DNA from: Candidatus Binataceae bacterium
GTDB taxonomy: Bacteria > Desulfobacterota > Binatia > Binatales > Binataceae
Assembly (NCBI GenBank): GCA_035500095.1
Contig: DATJXN010000114.1
Span: 1-39,773, forward strand
Reading direction: 5' to 3'
DNA length: 39,773 nt
The position numbers and the translations under genes are program-made. The notes beneath the pieces are model-generated. The model saw only the letters and a program-made list of their open reading frames with translations. It was not told the DNA's origin and ran no database searches. Shown here piece by piece: positions 8,031-19,875 of this stretch (positions are counted from its first letter, which is position 1; the number at the start of each line of letters is the position of its first letter).

Positions 8031-9113
8031 ATGGAATTCGGAATCGGCGTGAGCACGCATATCGGCAACTGGGACGTGATTCGCTACGTCGAAGAGCTGG
8101 GCTTCGATCGCGCGTGGGTCGGCGACTCGCAGATGATCTGGTCGGACTGCTACGCGACGATGGCGCTCGCGGCAGCCAACACCAAACGCATAAAGATCGG
8201 TACCGGAGTCGCAATCACCGGCACCCGGCTCGCTCCGGTGACCGCGCATTCGATCGCCAGCATTAACCAGATCGCGCCCGGCCGCGTGTTCCTCGGAATC
8301 GGCACCGGTCACACCGCCATGCGGGTGATGGGTCAGGATCCGATGCGCACCAGCGAATTTCGCGAATATCTGCGCGTGGTCCGCGCGCTCCTCGACGGCG
8401 AGGCCGTGAACTACGAGTATCGCGGCAAGACCCGCGAGATAAAATTTCTCCATCTCGACCGCCATTTCATCAACCTCGAGCCGCGCATCCCGATTTACGC
8501 CGCGGCCAACGGGTCCAAGGCGCTCGAGGCGACGGGCGCGTACGCCGACGGATGGATCACGGTGGGCGGACAGCCGCATGTGACCAAAGCGAAGCTTGAT
8601 AAAATCGCCGCGGGCGCGGCGCGCGCCAAACGCCGGCTGCCGGCGGATTTCCACACCGCCTTCATCACCACCGGATGCGTCCTGCGCCCGGGCGAGAAGC
8701 TTACCGACGATCGCGTGATCGAGGAAACCGGATCCTGGGTGATGTGCGAGCTGCATTTCTTCTACGAGATCTGGAAAGACATGGGCGAGAAGGACGAGCT
8801 GATACCGCCGCACTTCGCCAACATCTGGGAGGACTACCTGAAGCGGGTCAGGAATTTCAGCCTCCCCGAGAACGCGCGCTTTCGTCAGATCCACGAAGGA
8901 CACCTGGTTTACATGCAGCCCGAGGAGCGGCGCTTCGTGACGCCCGAGGCGATACGCGCGGGATGCCTGGTCGGAAGGCCCGAAGAGATCGCGGAGCAGA
9001 TCCGCGCGAGCGAAAAGGCCGGCATGCGCGAGACCGTGCTGTGGCCTCCGATGGATCGCGAACGCAAGGTTTATCGCGATTTCGCCGAGATGGTTTTCCC
9101 GCTCGTAAAGTAG
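8031..9113 (+). CDS. LLM-class flavin/F420-dependent oxidoreductase (copy 2)
   Basis: A 360-residue protein clearly paralogous to the gene at 4596. Shared blocks include a DSQM motif in the first 40 residues, TKRIKxGTGVAI, PVTAHSIAxIN, and AANGxKALExTG...DGWIT; both C-terminal regions contain an HEGHL motif. The start at ATG 8031 is set by a CGGAGG ribosome binding site six bases upstream and by alignment to copy 1; the open frame upstream to 7887 is not protein-like. It is a TIM-barrel oxidoreductase using reduced flavin or F420 with unknown substrate. The nitronate monooxygenase begins 23 bp downstream, so the two are probably co-transcribed. Confidence 0.87.
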   Translation: MEFGIGVSTHIGNWDVIRYVEELGFDRAWVGDSQMIWSDCYATMALAAANTKRIKIGTGVAITGTRLAPVTAHSIASINQIAPGRVFLGIGTGHTAMRVMGQDPMRTSEFREYLRVVRALLDGEAVNYEYRGKTREIKFLHLDRHFINLEPRIPIYAAANGSKALEATGAYADGWITVGGQPHVTKAKLDKIAAGAARAKRRLPADFHTAFITTGCVLRPGEKLTDDRVIEETGSWVMCELHFFYEIWKDMGEKDELIPPHFANIWEDYLKRVRNFSLPENARFRQIHEGHLVYMQPEERRFVTPEAIRAGCLVGRPEEIAEQIRASEKAGMRETVLWPPMDRERKVYRDFAEMVFPLVK

Positions 9114-9136
9114 CGGCCAGCTTCGAGGACGGCACA

Positions 9137-10117
9137 GTGCTCAACACCCCGATTTGCGACTATTTCGGTATCGAGTATCCGATTCTGCTGGCCGGAATGG
9201 GCGGAGTGGCGATGCATCGCCTGGCCGCCGCGGTCTCCAACGCCGGCGGCCTCGGCGTGATCGGCGCGGCTGGATGCTCACCCGCGGAACTGCGCGAGGA
9301 GATCCGGCGCACGCGCGAACTCACCGAGCGGCCGTTCGCGATTGACCTGCTGGCCCCGATTCCCGACATGATGCGGCCGCACATGCCGGTGCTGATCGAG
9401 GAGAAGGTGAAAATCTTCGTCGCCGGCCTCGCCGTCCCCGCCGAATTCATCCGCACCATGCACGATCACGGGATGAAAGTGGTGGTGATGTGCGGCAAGG
9501 TCCATCACGGCGAGAAGGCCCAACAGGCCGGCGCCGACGTGGTCGTCGCGCAAGGCACCGAGGCGGGCGGTCACACGGGAGAGATCGGGATGCTGTCGCT
9601 GGTTCCGCAGATGATCCGCGCGGTGCGCCTGCCGGTGCTCGCGGCCGGCGGTATCGCGCACGGAAGCCAGGTCGCCGCCGCGCTCACGCTCGGCGCGCAG
9701 GCGGTGGTTATCGGCACGCGCTTCATCGCGACGCCGGAGGCGCAGGCGGCGCAGGTCTATCGCGACGCGATCGTTCATGCGCGCGACGACTCGACCCTCC
9801 GCACGCGCTGCTATACGGGCAAGCCCTGCCGTGTGATTCGCACCCCCTACGCGCTCGAGTGGGAGCGCGAGCCGGCGAAGATCAAACCGTTTCCGGAGCA
9901 GGTGCGGGTCTCGTATCGCAATGGCGTGATGGGCTTTTCCGGGCGCGCGGGCGAGACTGCCGACCCCGAACGCACCTTCATGCCGACCGGCCAGGGTGCA
10001 GGCCTCATCGGCAGCGTCAAGCCAGCCGCCGAGGTATTTGCCGACCTCCTGCGCGAAACCGAGGACAGCCTGCGCCGCGCGCACGCGCTGCTCGCCGGAA
10101 CCTCGCTGCCGGATTGA
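9137..10117 (+). CDS. Nitronate monooxygenase (2-nitropropane dioxygenase-like), GTG start
   Basis: This 326-residue FMN-dependent TIM-barrel protein has the NMO/NPD fold: IEYPILLAGMGGVA (12-25), AGGLGVIGA (36-44), the catalytic-histidine loop QGTEAGGHTGE with H146, and the FMN phosphate-binding AAGGI and GAQAVVIGTRF segments. GTG 9137 is chosen because a GAGGA site lies seven bases upstream and it gives the usual family N-terminus; the next ATG would remove the first strand. NMO enzymes oxidise alkyl nitronates, but the family also includes enoyl-ACP reductases and unassigned flavoproteins, so the reaction is uncertain. It is probably co-transcribed with LLM copy 2 and converges with the chalcone-isomerase-like gene, only nine bases away. 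Confidence 0.85.
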   Translation: MLNTPICDYFGIEYPILLAGMGGVAMHRLAAAVSNAGGLGVIGAAGCSPAELREEIRRTRELTERPFAIDLLAPIPDMMRPHMPVLIEEKVKIFVAGLAVPAEFIRTMHDHGMKVVVMCGKVHHGEKAQQAGADVVVAQGTEAGGHTGEIGMLSLVPQMIRAVRLPVLAAGGIAHGSQVAAALTLGAQAVVIGTRFIATPEAQAAQVYRDAIVHARDDSTLRTRCYTGKPCRVIRTPYALEWEREPAKIKPFPEQVRVSYRNGVMGFSGRAGETADPERTFMPTGQGAGLIGSVKPAAEVFADLLRETEDSLRRAHALLAGTSLPD

Positions 10118-10126
10118 CCGCCCGCG

Positions 10127-10699
10127 TTACTGTCGAAGCAGCGACTTCCGCATCGCCTGATGCTTGGTTTGCGGATGGAGCCACACGCTCATAACGGCCG
10201 GACAGAACGAAGGATCGTTGATCTCGCCGTTGCTTGAGTCGTTGAGAAAAACGAGCGTGTGGTTCGCGTCGGTGCAGAATATGACCACCTGATCGCCGGC
10301 CTTGACGCTGGGGATGACCTGGTTCATCTCCGATTGCCACGCTTTGAGCTGGCGCTCGTCGCCCACTTTGAGGCTGCGCATCTCGTCGATCGCGGCCTTC
10401 ACCAGGGCGCTGGAGGGAACCGTCCGCTTCGGTTCGAGATCGATCGCGTGCGGCTCGGCTGGCGACCATTGCGGGCCGGCGATCCACAACGTCGCGTCGT
10501 ACATCTGGACGCCCCACCACGAATGGCGGCCTTTTCCGAACGGATGCATGTCAGGGGCTTTGGAAACCACTTGCTGCGGCAGAGGCCGCGGGTTCGACGC
10601 CTGTGCGTCTGATGCCGAAGCGGCGCAAACCAGCGTCGTGATAGCCAACGCGCCGAGCCATCGAGGATGCCCGACGCCAACGCCCGTCCGACGGTCCAT
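10127..10699 (-). CDS. Exported chalcone-isomerase-like protein
   Basis: A 190-residue protein with an arginine-containing N-terminus and a hydrophobic stretch (about 14-28) ending near ASA/AQA, consistent with a Sec signal peptide. The rest matches the bacterial chalcone-isomerase-like domain. It has WWGVQMYDATLWIAG (about 61-75), where family members read 'VYDA.LWV', then a helical middle, then VKAGDQVVIF and a terminal FCPAVMSVWLHP helix. Bacterial members are periplasmic and have no established isomerase activity on flavonoids; some bind fatty acids. It starts 13 bp after the SnoaL-like gene and is the last gene of the minus-strand run beginning with glgE. Confidence 0.75.
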   Translation of the reverse strand: MDRRTGVGVGHPRWLGALAITTLVCAASASDAQASNPRPLPQQVVSKAPDMHPFGKGRHSWWGVQMYDATLWIAGPQWSPAEPHAIDLEPKRTVPSSALVKAAIDEMRSLKVGDERQLKAWQSEMNQVIPSVKAGDQVVIFCTDANHTLVFLNDSSNGEINDPSFCPAVMSVWLHPQTKHQAMRKSLLRQ

Positions 10700-10712
10700 C
10701 AGTCGAGCTCGG

Positions 10713-11288
10713 TCAGCGTCTGGCTTTGCGCTTCGCCGGCGCGGCCTTCTTGCGCGCCGCCGCCTTGACCTTCGCAGCTTTCGGCCTGGCGGTTGGCTTC
10801 AGCTTGGCGGCCGGCTTCGGCTTGGCGGCAGGCTTCGCGGCAGGAGCGGCATTGGCGGCGGTTGCGGGGTCGAAATGCATCGCGGTGAAGTAGCGCGAGG
10901 CGAATTTCCAACGCTCGCCGACCTTCACGTACTCGTCGTTGTAGTAGCCCGAACCGATCCATTGCATGTTGTGCTTTTCGCTGCGCAAGTCGAGGTAGCA
11001 TCGCCCGGTCGCGCGGCCATAGTAGCCCAGTTCAACCACGTGGTTGTGGATGTATGGACGCGGCAGCAGGTCGCGCAGTCCCTCGGTGTAGGTCTTGAGC
11101 AAGGCCTCGCGTCCTTTATGGACGGTTTCGCCGTTGGGCGTTTTCACGATGAAAGATCCGTCGACGGCGAACAGATCGACGATTCCGGCGACGTCGCCGC
11201 GCCAAACGCAGTCGCAATAGCGCACCGGCAGGTCGCGGATTTCCTCGCGGTCGGCAAGTTCGGTGACTATTTCTTCGACAGTCTTCAT
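10713..11288 (-). CDS. SnoaL/NTF2-like protein with lysine-alanine-proline-rich tail
   Basis: The product is 191 residues. Residues 1-140 form an NTF2/SnoaL-type alpha+beta cone: helical start VEEIVTELADREEIRDLPVRY (4-24), then GDVAGIVDLFAVDGSF and later strands with ATGRCYLDL and GERWKFASRYF. SnoaL folds are small-molecule enzymes, polyketide cyclases or binding proteins. Residues 141-191 are a tail of Ala, Lys, Pro and Arg with 17 basic residues in the last 41 and no acidic ones, resembling histone-H1-like bacterial tails. ATG 11288 is preferred over 11309 because GGAGG lies about ten bases upstream. A good promoter candidate sits at 11379-11406, so it may be expressed separately from glgB 138 bp upstream. 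Confidence 0.8.
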   Translation of the reverse strand: MKTVEEIVTELADREEIRDLPVRYCDCVWRGDVAGIVDLFAVDGSFIVKTPNGETVHKGREALLKTYTEGLRDLLPRPYIHNHVVELGYYGRATGRCYLDLRSEKHNMQWIGSGYYNDEYVKVGERWKFASRYFTAMHFDPATAANAAPAAKPAAKPKPAAKLKPTARPKAAKVKAAARKKAAPAKRKARR

Positions 11289-11378
11289 CGCACGGAGTCC
11301 TCCCTGCACGCGGCAGCCGGCCGCTTCGAGCGCGGATCATCCCGCCGCTACAGCCTCAAGGCCGGTCTTGCAGCGCGC

Positions 11379-11406
11379 ATCATAGCCGCTCCCGACCGAT
11401 TTGCAA
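11379..11406 (-). promoter_or_regulatory. Putative sigma-70 promoter for the SnoaL-like gene
   Basis: On the minus strand TTGCAA (11406-11401) and TATGAT (11384-11379) are separated by 16 bp, five of six bases matching the -10 consensus. It lies in the 138-bp gap after glgB and would give a leader of about 85 bases before ATG 11288. Confidence 0.4.
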
Positions 11407-11426
11407 GAAACCTTGACCTGCGGCCT

Positions 11427-13643
11427 TCAGTCGCGCGGCGCTTCGAACCACAGCACGCCAAGCGGCGGCAGCGTGATCGAAATGGAATACGGCATGCCGT
11501 TGTATGGAACTTGATCTGCGGTAACGCCGCCCCCGTTGCCGAGGTTGCTGCCGCCCCAGCGCTCGGCGTCGGTGTTGAGAAACTCGCGATAGTAGCCAGA
11601 GCGCGGCACGCCGATGCGATAATCCTGGCGGGGCACCGGGGAAAAATTGCAGACGCAGATCACGCGCTGGCCGTTGGCCGGCGCGATCCGCATAAAGGCG
11701 ATCATGTTGTCGTCGCCGTTGTCGGCGGCGATCCATTGGAAGCCCGCTTGGTCATGCTCGGCTTCCCACAGCGCCGGCTGCGAGCGATAGAGCCGGTTGA
11801 GCTCGCCGACCAGCGCCCGGAGCCCGCGATGCTCGCTGCCCTGGAGCACGTCCCAATCCAGGCTCGTGTCGTAGTTCCACTCCTTCCATTGGCCGAATTC
11901 GCTTCCCATGAAGAGCAGCTTCTTGCCGGGCCGCGCCCACATGTAGCCGTAGAGCGCGCGCAGGTTGGCGAACTTCTGCCAGCGATCGCCCGGCATCTTC
12001 GAGAGCATCGAGCTCTTGCCGTGCACGACCTCGTCATGCGAGAGCGGGAGGACGAAGTTTTCGTTCCACGCGTAAAGCAGACCGAAGGTGAGATCGCGAT
12101 GATGATGTCGGCGATGCACGGGATCTTTCGCGAAGTACTCCAGCGTGTCGTGCATCCAGCCCATGTCCCACTTGAAGCTGAAACCGAGGCCGCCGGCGTA
12201 CGTCGGCCGGCTCACGGCGGGCCATGAGGTCGATTCTTCGGCTAGCGTAATTGCGCCGGGATTGCGCGCATAGACCTGCTCGTTGAGCTGGCGCAAAAAG
12301 CCGACCGCCTGAAGGTTTTCGCGCCCGCCCTCGGGATTGGGAATCCATTCGCCTTCGCGCCGCGCGTAGTCGAGATACAGTATCGAGGCGACCGCGTCGA
12401 CGCGCAGGCCGTCGGCGTGGAACTCGCGCAGCCACCACTCGGCGCTGCCGAGCAGGAAGCCGCGCACTTCGGTGCGGCCGAAGTTGAAAATGTAAGTGCC
12501 CCACTCGGGCTGAAATCCCATCCGCGGATCCAGATGCTCGTAAAGCGCGGTGCCGTCGAAGCGCGCCAGCGCGAAGTCGTCGATGGGAAAATGGCCCGGC
12601 ACCCAATCGAGAATCACGCCGATTCCGCGGCGATGGAGATAGTCGACGAAAAAGCGGAAATCGTCGGGGGTGCCGAACCGCGCGCTCGGCGCGAAGTAGC
12701 CGCTCACCTGGTAGCCCCACGAACCACTGAACGGATGCTCCATCACGGGCAGCAGCTCGACGTGGGTAAAGCCGAGTTCGGCCACGTAGTCGGCGAGCGC
12801 GGGCGCAAGTTCGCGGTAGGTCAGCCAGCGATTGTGCTCCTCGGGGACGCGCCGCCACGAGCCCAGGTGAACTTCGTAGATCGAAAGCGGAGCACGCAGC
12901 GCTTCGCGCCCGGCCCGCTCCGTCATCCACTGCTCGTCGTCGAAGCGGAAGCGCGAGCGATAGATAATCGACGCGGTCGCCGGCGGCACTTCCATCGCCG
13001 CCGCCCATGGGTCGGTCTTGAGGTACGGCGGGCCCTCGCGCGGCAGAATTTCATATTTGTAGCGCTCACCCGGCTCGAGCCCCGGGATGAACAGTTCCCA
13101 GGTTCCCGAGCCGCCCATCGAACGCATCATGTGGATGCGCCCGTCCCAGGCGTTGAAGTCGCCGACCACGCTGAGTCTGCGGGCGTTCGGCGCCCACACC
13201 GCGAACGCGACGCCGGCCACGCCGCCGATCTCGCGCCGATGAGCGCCGAAGATCTCGTAGGGCCGCTCGTGCTTGAGTTCGCCGAGCAGATGAAGATCCA
13301 GCTCGCCGATCGTAGGCAGGAAGGAGTACGGATCGCGCCCGGTCGCCGAAGTGCCGCCACGAAAGAAAAACTCGAGCCGGTAAGCGAACAGCTCGCTCCG
13401 TCCTTTGAGCCGGAGCTCAAAGACTCCCGCCGGATCAACCAGCGTCATCTCGCGTCCCTGCTCTTCGCCGTCGATCAGCAGCACGACGCGCTCGGCGTCG
13501 GGCCGAAACGCCCGCAGCACGACGCCTTCGCGATCGAGGTGCGCGCCCAGGATCGAGTGCGGATCGGTGTGTTCGAGCGCGACCAGGCTCTCGAAGCCGC
13601 TCGCCGCATCGGTGCGGCCCATGGGTGCTATTTCAGATGACAT
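11427..13643 (-). CDS. glgB: 1,4-alpha-glucan branching enzyme
   Basis: A 738-residue GH13 branching enzyme, the size of long bacterial GlgB proteins. It has an N-terminal CBM48-type region including FAVWAPNARRLSVVGDFNAWDG (about 147-168). The catalytic barrel shows DGLRVDAV with nucleophile D416, LAEEST with acid/base E469/470, and LSHDEVVHG with D537. A C-terminal beta domain follows. ATG 13643 gives the family N-terminus and leaves 32 bp after the treS stop; the frame extension to 13730 would overlap treS. The enzyme cuts alpha-1,4 chains and re-attaches them as alpha-1,6 branches. Following treS-maltokinase and glgE, it completes the cytoplasmic GlgE glucan pathway. No clear Shine-Dalgarno sequence precedes the start. 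Confidence 0.95.
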   Translation of the reverse strand: MSSEIAPMGRTDAASGFESLVALEHTDPHSILGAHLDREGVVLRAFRPDAERVVLLIDGEEQGREMTLVDPAGVFELRLKGRSELFAYRLEFFFRGGTSATGRDPYSFLPTIGELDLHLLGELKHERPYEIFGAHRREIGGVAGVAFAVWAPNARRLSVVGDFNAWDGRIHMMRSMGGSGTWELFIPGLEPGERYKYEILPREGPPYLKTDPWAAAMEVPPATASIIYRSRFRFDDEQWMTERAGREALRAPLSIYEVHLGSWRRVPEEHNRWLTYRELAPALADYVAELGFTHVELLPVMEHPFSGSWGYQVSGYFAPSARFGTPDDFRFFVDYLHRRGIGVILDWVPGHFPIDDFALARFDGTALYEHLDPRMGFQPEWGTYIFNFGRTEVRGFLLGSAEWWLREFHADGLRVDAVASILYLDYARREGEWIPNPEGGRENLQAVGFLRQLNEQVYARNPGAITLAEESTSWPAVSRPTYAGGLGFSFKWDMGWMHDTLEYFAKDPVHRRHHHRDLTFGLLYAWNENFVLPLSHDEVVHGKSSMLSKMPGDRWQKFANLRALYGYMWARPGKKLLFMGSEFGQWKEWNYDTSLDWDVLQGSEHRGLRALVGELNRLYRSQPALWEAEHDQAGFQWIAADNGDDNMIAFMRIAPANGQRVICVCNFSPVPRQDYRIGVPRSGYYREFLNTDAERWGGSNLGNGGGVTADQVPYNGMPYSISITLPPLGVLWFEAPRD

Positions 13644-13675
13644 GAGGAGACGCGTTTCCTGTCCGCTTGGGATTC

Positions 13676-17022
<3,347 letters not shown>

Positions 17023-17026
<4 letters not shown>

Positions 17027-19056
17027 CGCTGTTTTGTGACCAGCAGGATGTGGGCCGGCTCGACCGCCGGATCAAGATGCACGTAGTTGCGCTCGCTCCA
17101 AGTCCATGACGAGCCCGTCAGCAGGTCCGTCACGAGGTAATTCTCGCCCGGCACGACGCCCACGGCATCTGGCGGCACCATGGCGGTGCATGCGTGCGGC
17201 GCACCGGGATCGAGATTCACGGCTACCAGAATAACGTTCCCCCCCTCGGGCGCAGCCTTGACGTAACACAGAATCTCCTCGCCATCGGTTTCGAGGAAGC
17301 GCAGGTTGGTGAACAGGCCGAGGCATCGGTTCTCGCGCCGGATCGCGTTTAGGCGGGCGATAAACTCATTGATGTTGCCCGGAGCGTGCCAGTCGCGCGT
17401 GCGAATCTCGTATTTCTCGGAGTTGAGATAATCTTCGGTGCCGGAAACCGCCTGGTTCTCGCACAATTCGTAGCCGCTGTAGATGCCGTAGGACGGCGAC
17501 AGCGTCGCCGCCAGTACCAACCGCATCTTGAACGCCGGACGCCCGTGGCGCTGCAGGACCGGGCTCAGGATGTCCGGAGTGTTCGTGAAGAAATTCGGCC
17601 GAAAGAAGTCGCTCACCGGCGGCCGGATCAACTCTTCAAGATATTCGATGAATTCTCTCTTGGTGTTGCGCCAGGTGAAATAGGTATATGACTGGGTAAA
17701 CCCGGCCTTGGCCAGCGACATCATCATCCTGGGCCGCGTAAACGCCTCGGACAGAAAAATGACATCAGGGTAACGGCCCTGGATGCTCTCAATCAACCAG
17801 TGCCAGAACTTGACCGGCTTGGTGTGCGGATTGTCGACGCGAAAAATCCGCACGCCATGGCCGATCCAGAACAGCGCGACTTCCCTGAGCGCGTCCATCA
17901 GCGCCCCGGCCTCCGGCCCATCAAAATCGAGCGGATAGATGTCCTGGTACTCCTTGGGCGGGTTCTCGGCGTACTTTATCGATCCGTCGGGCCGATGGCG
18001 GAACCACTCGGGATGCTCGCGCACCCAAGGATGGTCTGGCGAGCACTGGATCGCGAAGTCGAGCGCGATTTCCAACCCGAGCCGCCGCGCCGCCACCACG
18101 AAATGGTCGAAGTCGTCAAGGCTTCCGAGCGCCGGCTCGATCGCGGTGTGGCCGCCGGCCGCGCTGCCGATCGCCCAGGGGCTGCCGGGACTGTCGGGCA
18201 ACGGCGTCAACGAGTTGTTGGGCCCCTTGCGATGCGATCGACCGATCGGATGGATGGGCGTGAGATACACGACATCGAAACCGAGGTCTCGAATTTCCGG
18301 TAAGCGCCGTTCCGCCTCGCGCAGCGTCGCGGCGCGCCCGGGCGTTTCGCCTTGCGAGCGCGGGAACATTTCGTACCACGCGCCCGCGCGCGCGCGCGGC
18401 CGGTCCGCGACAACCTCAAGCAGCGGCCGATACTCGGTGGCGCTGAAGCGCTCGCCCACCCGCGCCATCAGGCCGAGCAAACGCTCGTCCGAGACCACCG
18501 CGACCGCATCGCGCGGTTCGTCGAATCCGCGCAGTTGCTCGAGCGCCGCGAGCAGCGCCGCGCGGTCGCCATCTTTGGCGCGCGGCGCTGCGGCCTCGAT
18601 GAGCGCAGCTCCCTCGAGCAGGTCGGAAGCCACGTCGCGCCCGGCCTCGGCCTTTTTGCTGAAGCGGCGCTCCCATGTGGCGAAGAGGTCCGTCCAAGCC
18701 TGGATCGTGAAAAAATAGCGCTCGTTGCGCTCGAGCGGGAATTCGCCGCGCCAGCGATCGTCGTCCACGTGCGTCATCGGCGATTCGCTGAACTGCTTCT
18801 CGCTCCGCGGCCGCCATTTGACGACCGCACGCACCACGTGATCGCCGTCGCGGAAAATATGGGCCTCAACCGTGAAGGACTCGCCCTGTACGCGCTTGAC
18901 CGGATAGCGGCCGCAATCGATGATCGGCGCAACTGCCTCGATCACGTGATATTGCGACGACGCGGGTGGGGCCGGGGCGGACCGGTTCTCTACCTCGCGC
19001 GACGCGCCCGCGGAGGTTCGCGGCGCGCCGCTGGAACTGCTGGAACGCTTTGCCAT
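17023..19056 (-). CDS. glgE: Alpha-1,4-glucan:maltose-1-phosphate maltosyltransferase
   Basis: The 677-residue product has the GlgE domain order: an N-terminal beta domain (about 37-125), a helical insert (about 135-220), a GH13_3 catalytic barrel with WYEMFPRSQG (227-236), a nucleophile in FRVDNPHTKP (D408), the acid/base in FLSEAFTRP (E437) and D495 in NTPDIL, then a C-terminal beta domain. The first 35 residues are a Ser/Ala-rich, probably disordered extension. GlgE transfers maltosyl units from maltose-1-phosphate to the end of an alpha-1,4-glucan in the cytoplasm. The start has a GAGGAAG site six bases upstream. It is the first gene of a glgE-treS/pep2-glgB operon. No glgA, glgC, glgM, treYZ or ots gene lies in the window, so trehalose is the visible entry point. 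Confidence 0.95.
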
Positions 19057-19160
19057 AGCGAGCTTCCTCGAAAAAAATCCTGACGACGCAGCCTGCTCGA
19101 GCCACTATTTTCGCATCCGCCGCCCGCGGAATCGAGCGGTGCGCGCACGATGCCCTCGAT

Positions 19161-19195
19161 AAAGAAAGACGCGCCGCTTTTTCGCCGCTTTCTTT
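19161..19195. repeat. Inverted repeat in the glgE/DsbA-family divergent region
   Basis: AAAGAAAG (19161-19168) and CTTTCTTT (19188-19195) are perfect inverted copies separated by 19 bp. They lie in the 167-bp region between the divergent glgE and DsbA-fold isomerase genes. The arm spacing of about two and a half helical turns could suit a protein site, or a hairpin in leader RNA. Function is inference. Confidence 0.35.
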
Positions 19196-19203
19196 TAGGC
19201 TAT

Positions 19204-19218
19204 CCACTAAATAAGTGG
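19204..19218. promoter_or_regulatory. Dyad CCACT-AAATA-AGTGG just upstream of the DsbA-fold gene
   Basis: Five-base arms (19204-19208 and 19214-19218) flank a five-base AT centre, ending five bases before ATG 19224. The position would overlap the ribosome binding region, so it could be an operator or a small hairpin limiting translation. Confidence 0.3.
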
Positions 19219-19223
19219 TCACC

Positions 19224-19847
19224 ATGGCTGATGGCGTCGAAACGATAAAACTTTATTACGACTTCAAGAGCCCGTTTACGTACCTCGCGATGGAGCCGGC
19301 GTACAAGCTCGAAGAGACCCATCGCGTGCGCCTGCGCTTCATCCCGCTCGAGCTCGCGATCCGCGAGGCGTACGGCGGCGAGCTCGAGCAGCGCGCGCAG
19401 CGCGACTGGGATAAGGTGCGGTACCTTTACATGGACATGCGCCGCTTCGCCAACGAACGCGCGATGATCGTCCGCGGCCCGCAGAAGATTTTCGACTCGC
19501 GGCTTGCGCTGATAAGCGGGCTCTATGCCGATCGCCACGGACGCTTTCGGCCATACGCAGACCGCGTCTTCGAGCGCTTCTTCAAGCGCGAACTCAATAT
19601 CGAGGACTTCGATGCGCTGGCCGCTGTGATGGCCGAGGCGGGACTCGACTACGCCGGCTTCCGCGACTATGCCGAAGGCGACGGTCCTGCCGACTTGCGG
19701 GCCGCGGCGGCTGAAGCCGAGCGCGACGGTGTGTTCGGCGTGCCCACCTTCAACGTCGCAGGCGAGCTTTTTTGGGGCAACGATCGCGTCGATTGGGTGA
19801 TCAAAAAGCTCGACCGGATGAAGCTTCGGCGCACGCGCGCCGCGTAA
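19224..19847 (+). CDS. DsbA-fold protein, 2-hydroxychromene-2-carboxylate isomerase-like
   Basis: A 207-residue cytoplasmic protein of the kappa-GST/DsbA fold. The N-terminal YYDFKSPFTYLA motif (about 9-20) has SP in place of the CxxC of DsbA, as in 2-hydroxychromene-2-carboxylate isomerases, where the serine helps bind glutathione. The C-terminal GVFGVPTF loop carries the cis-proline, and FWGNDRVDWVIKKL closes the fold. ATG 19224 is preferred over the in-frame GTG at 19215, which would lie inside a dyad. Family members isomerise aromatic ring-cleavage intermediates or conjugate glutathione. It heads a three-gene run with a thioesterase (28 bp) and a MaoC protein (21 bp), suggesting a degradative acyl-CoA route. 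Confidence 0.82.
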   Translation: MADGVETIKLYYDFKSPFTYLAMEPAYKLEETHRVRLRFIPLELAIREAYGGELEQRAQRDWDKVRYLYMDMRRFANERAMIVRGPQKIFDSRLALISGLYADRHGRFRPYADRVFERFFKRELNIEDFDALAAVMAEAGLDYAGFRDYAEGDGPADLRAAAAEAERDGVFGVPTFNVAGELFWGNDRVDWVIKKLDRMKLRRTRAA

Positions 19848-19875
19848 AACAGGTGGAATCGATAAGGGGATTACG

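Noticed and set aside
18381-18404. Alternating CG-rich run resembling a simple repeat
   Set aside because: It lies inside glgE and encodes a normal Arg/Ala segment (RPRARAGA); codon bias explains it.
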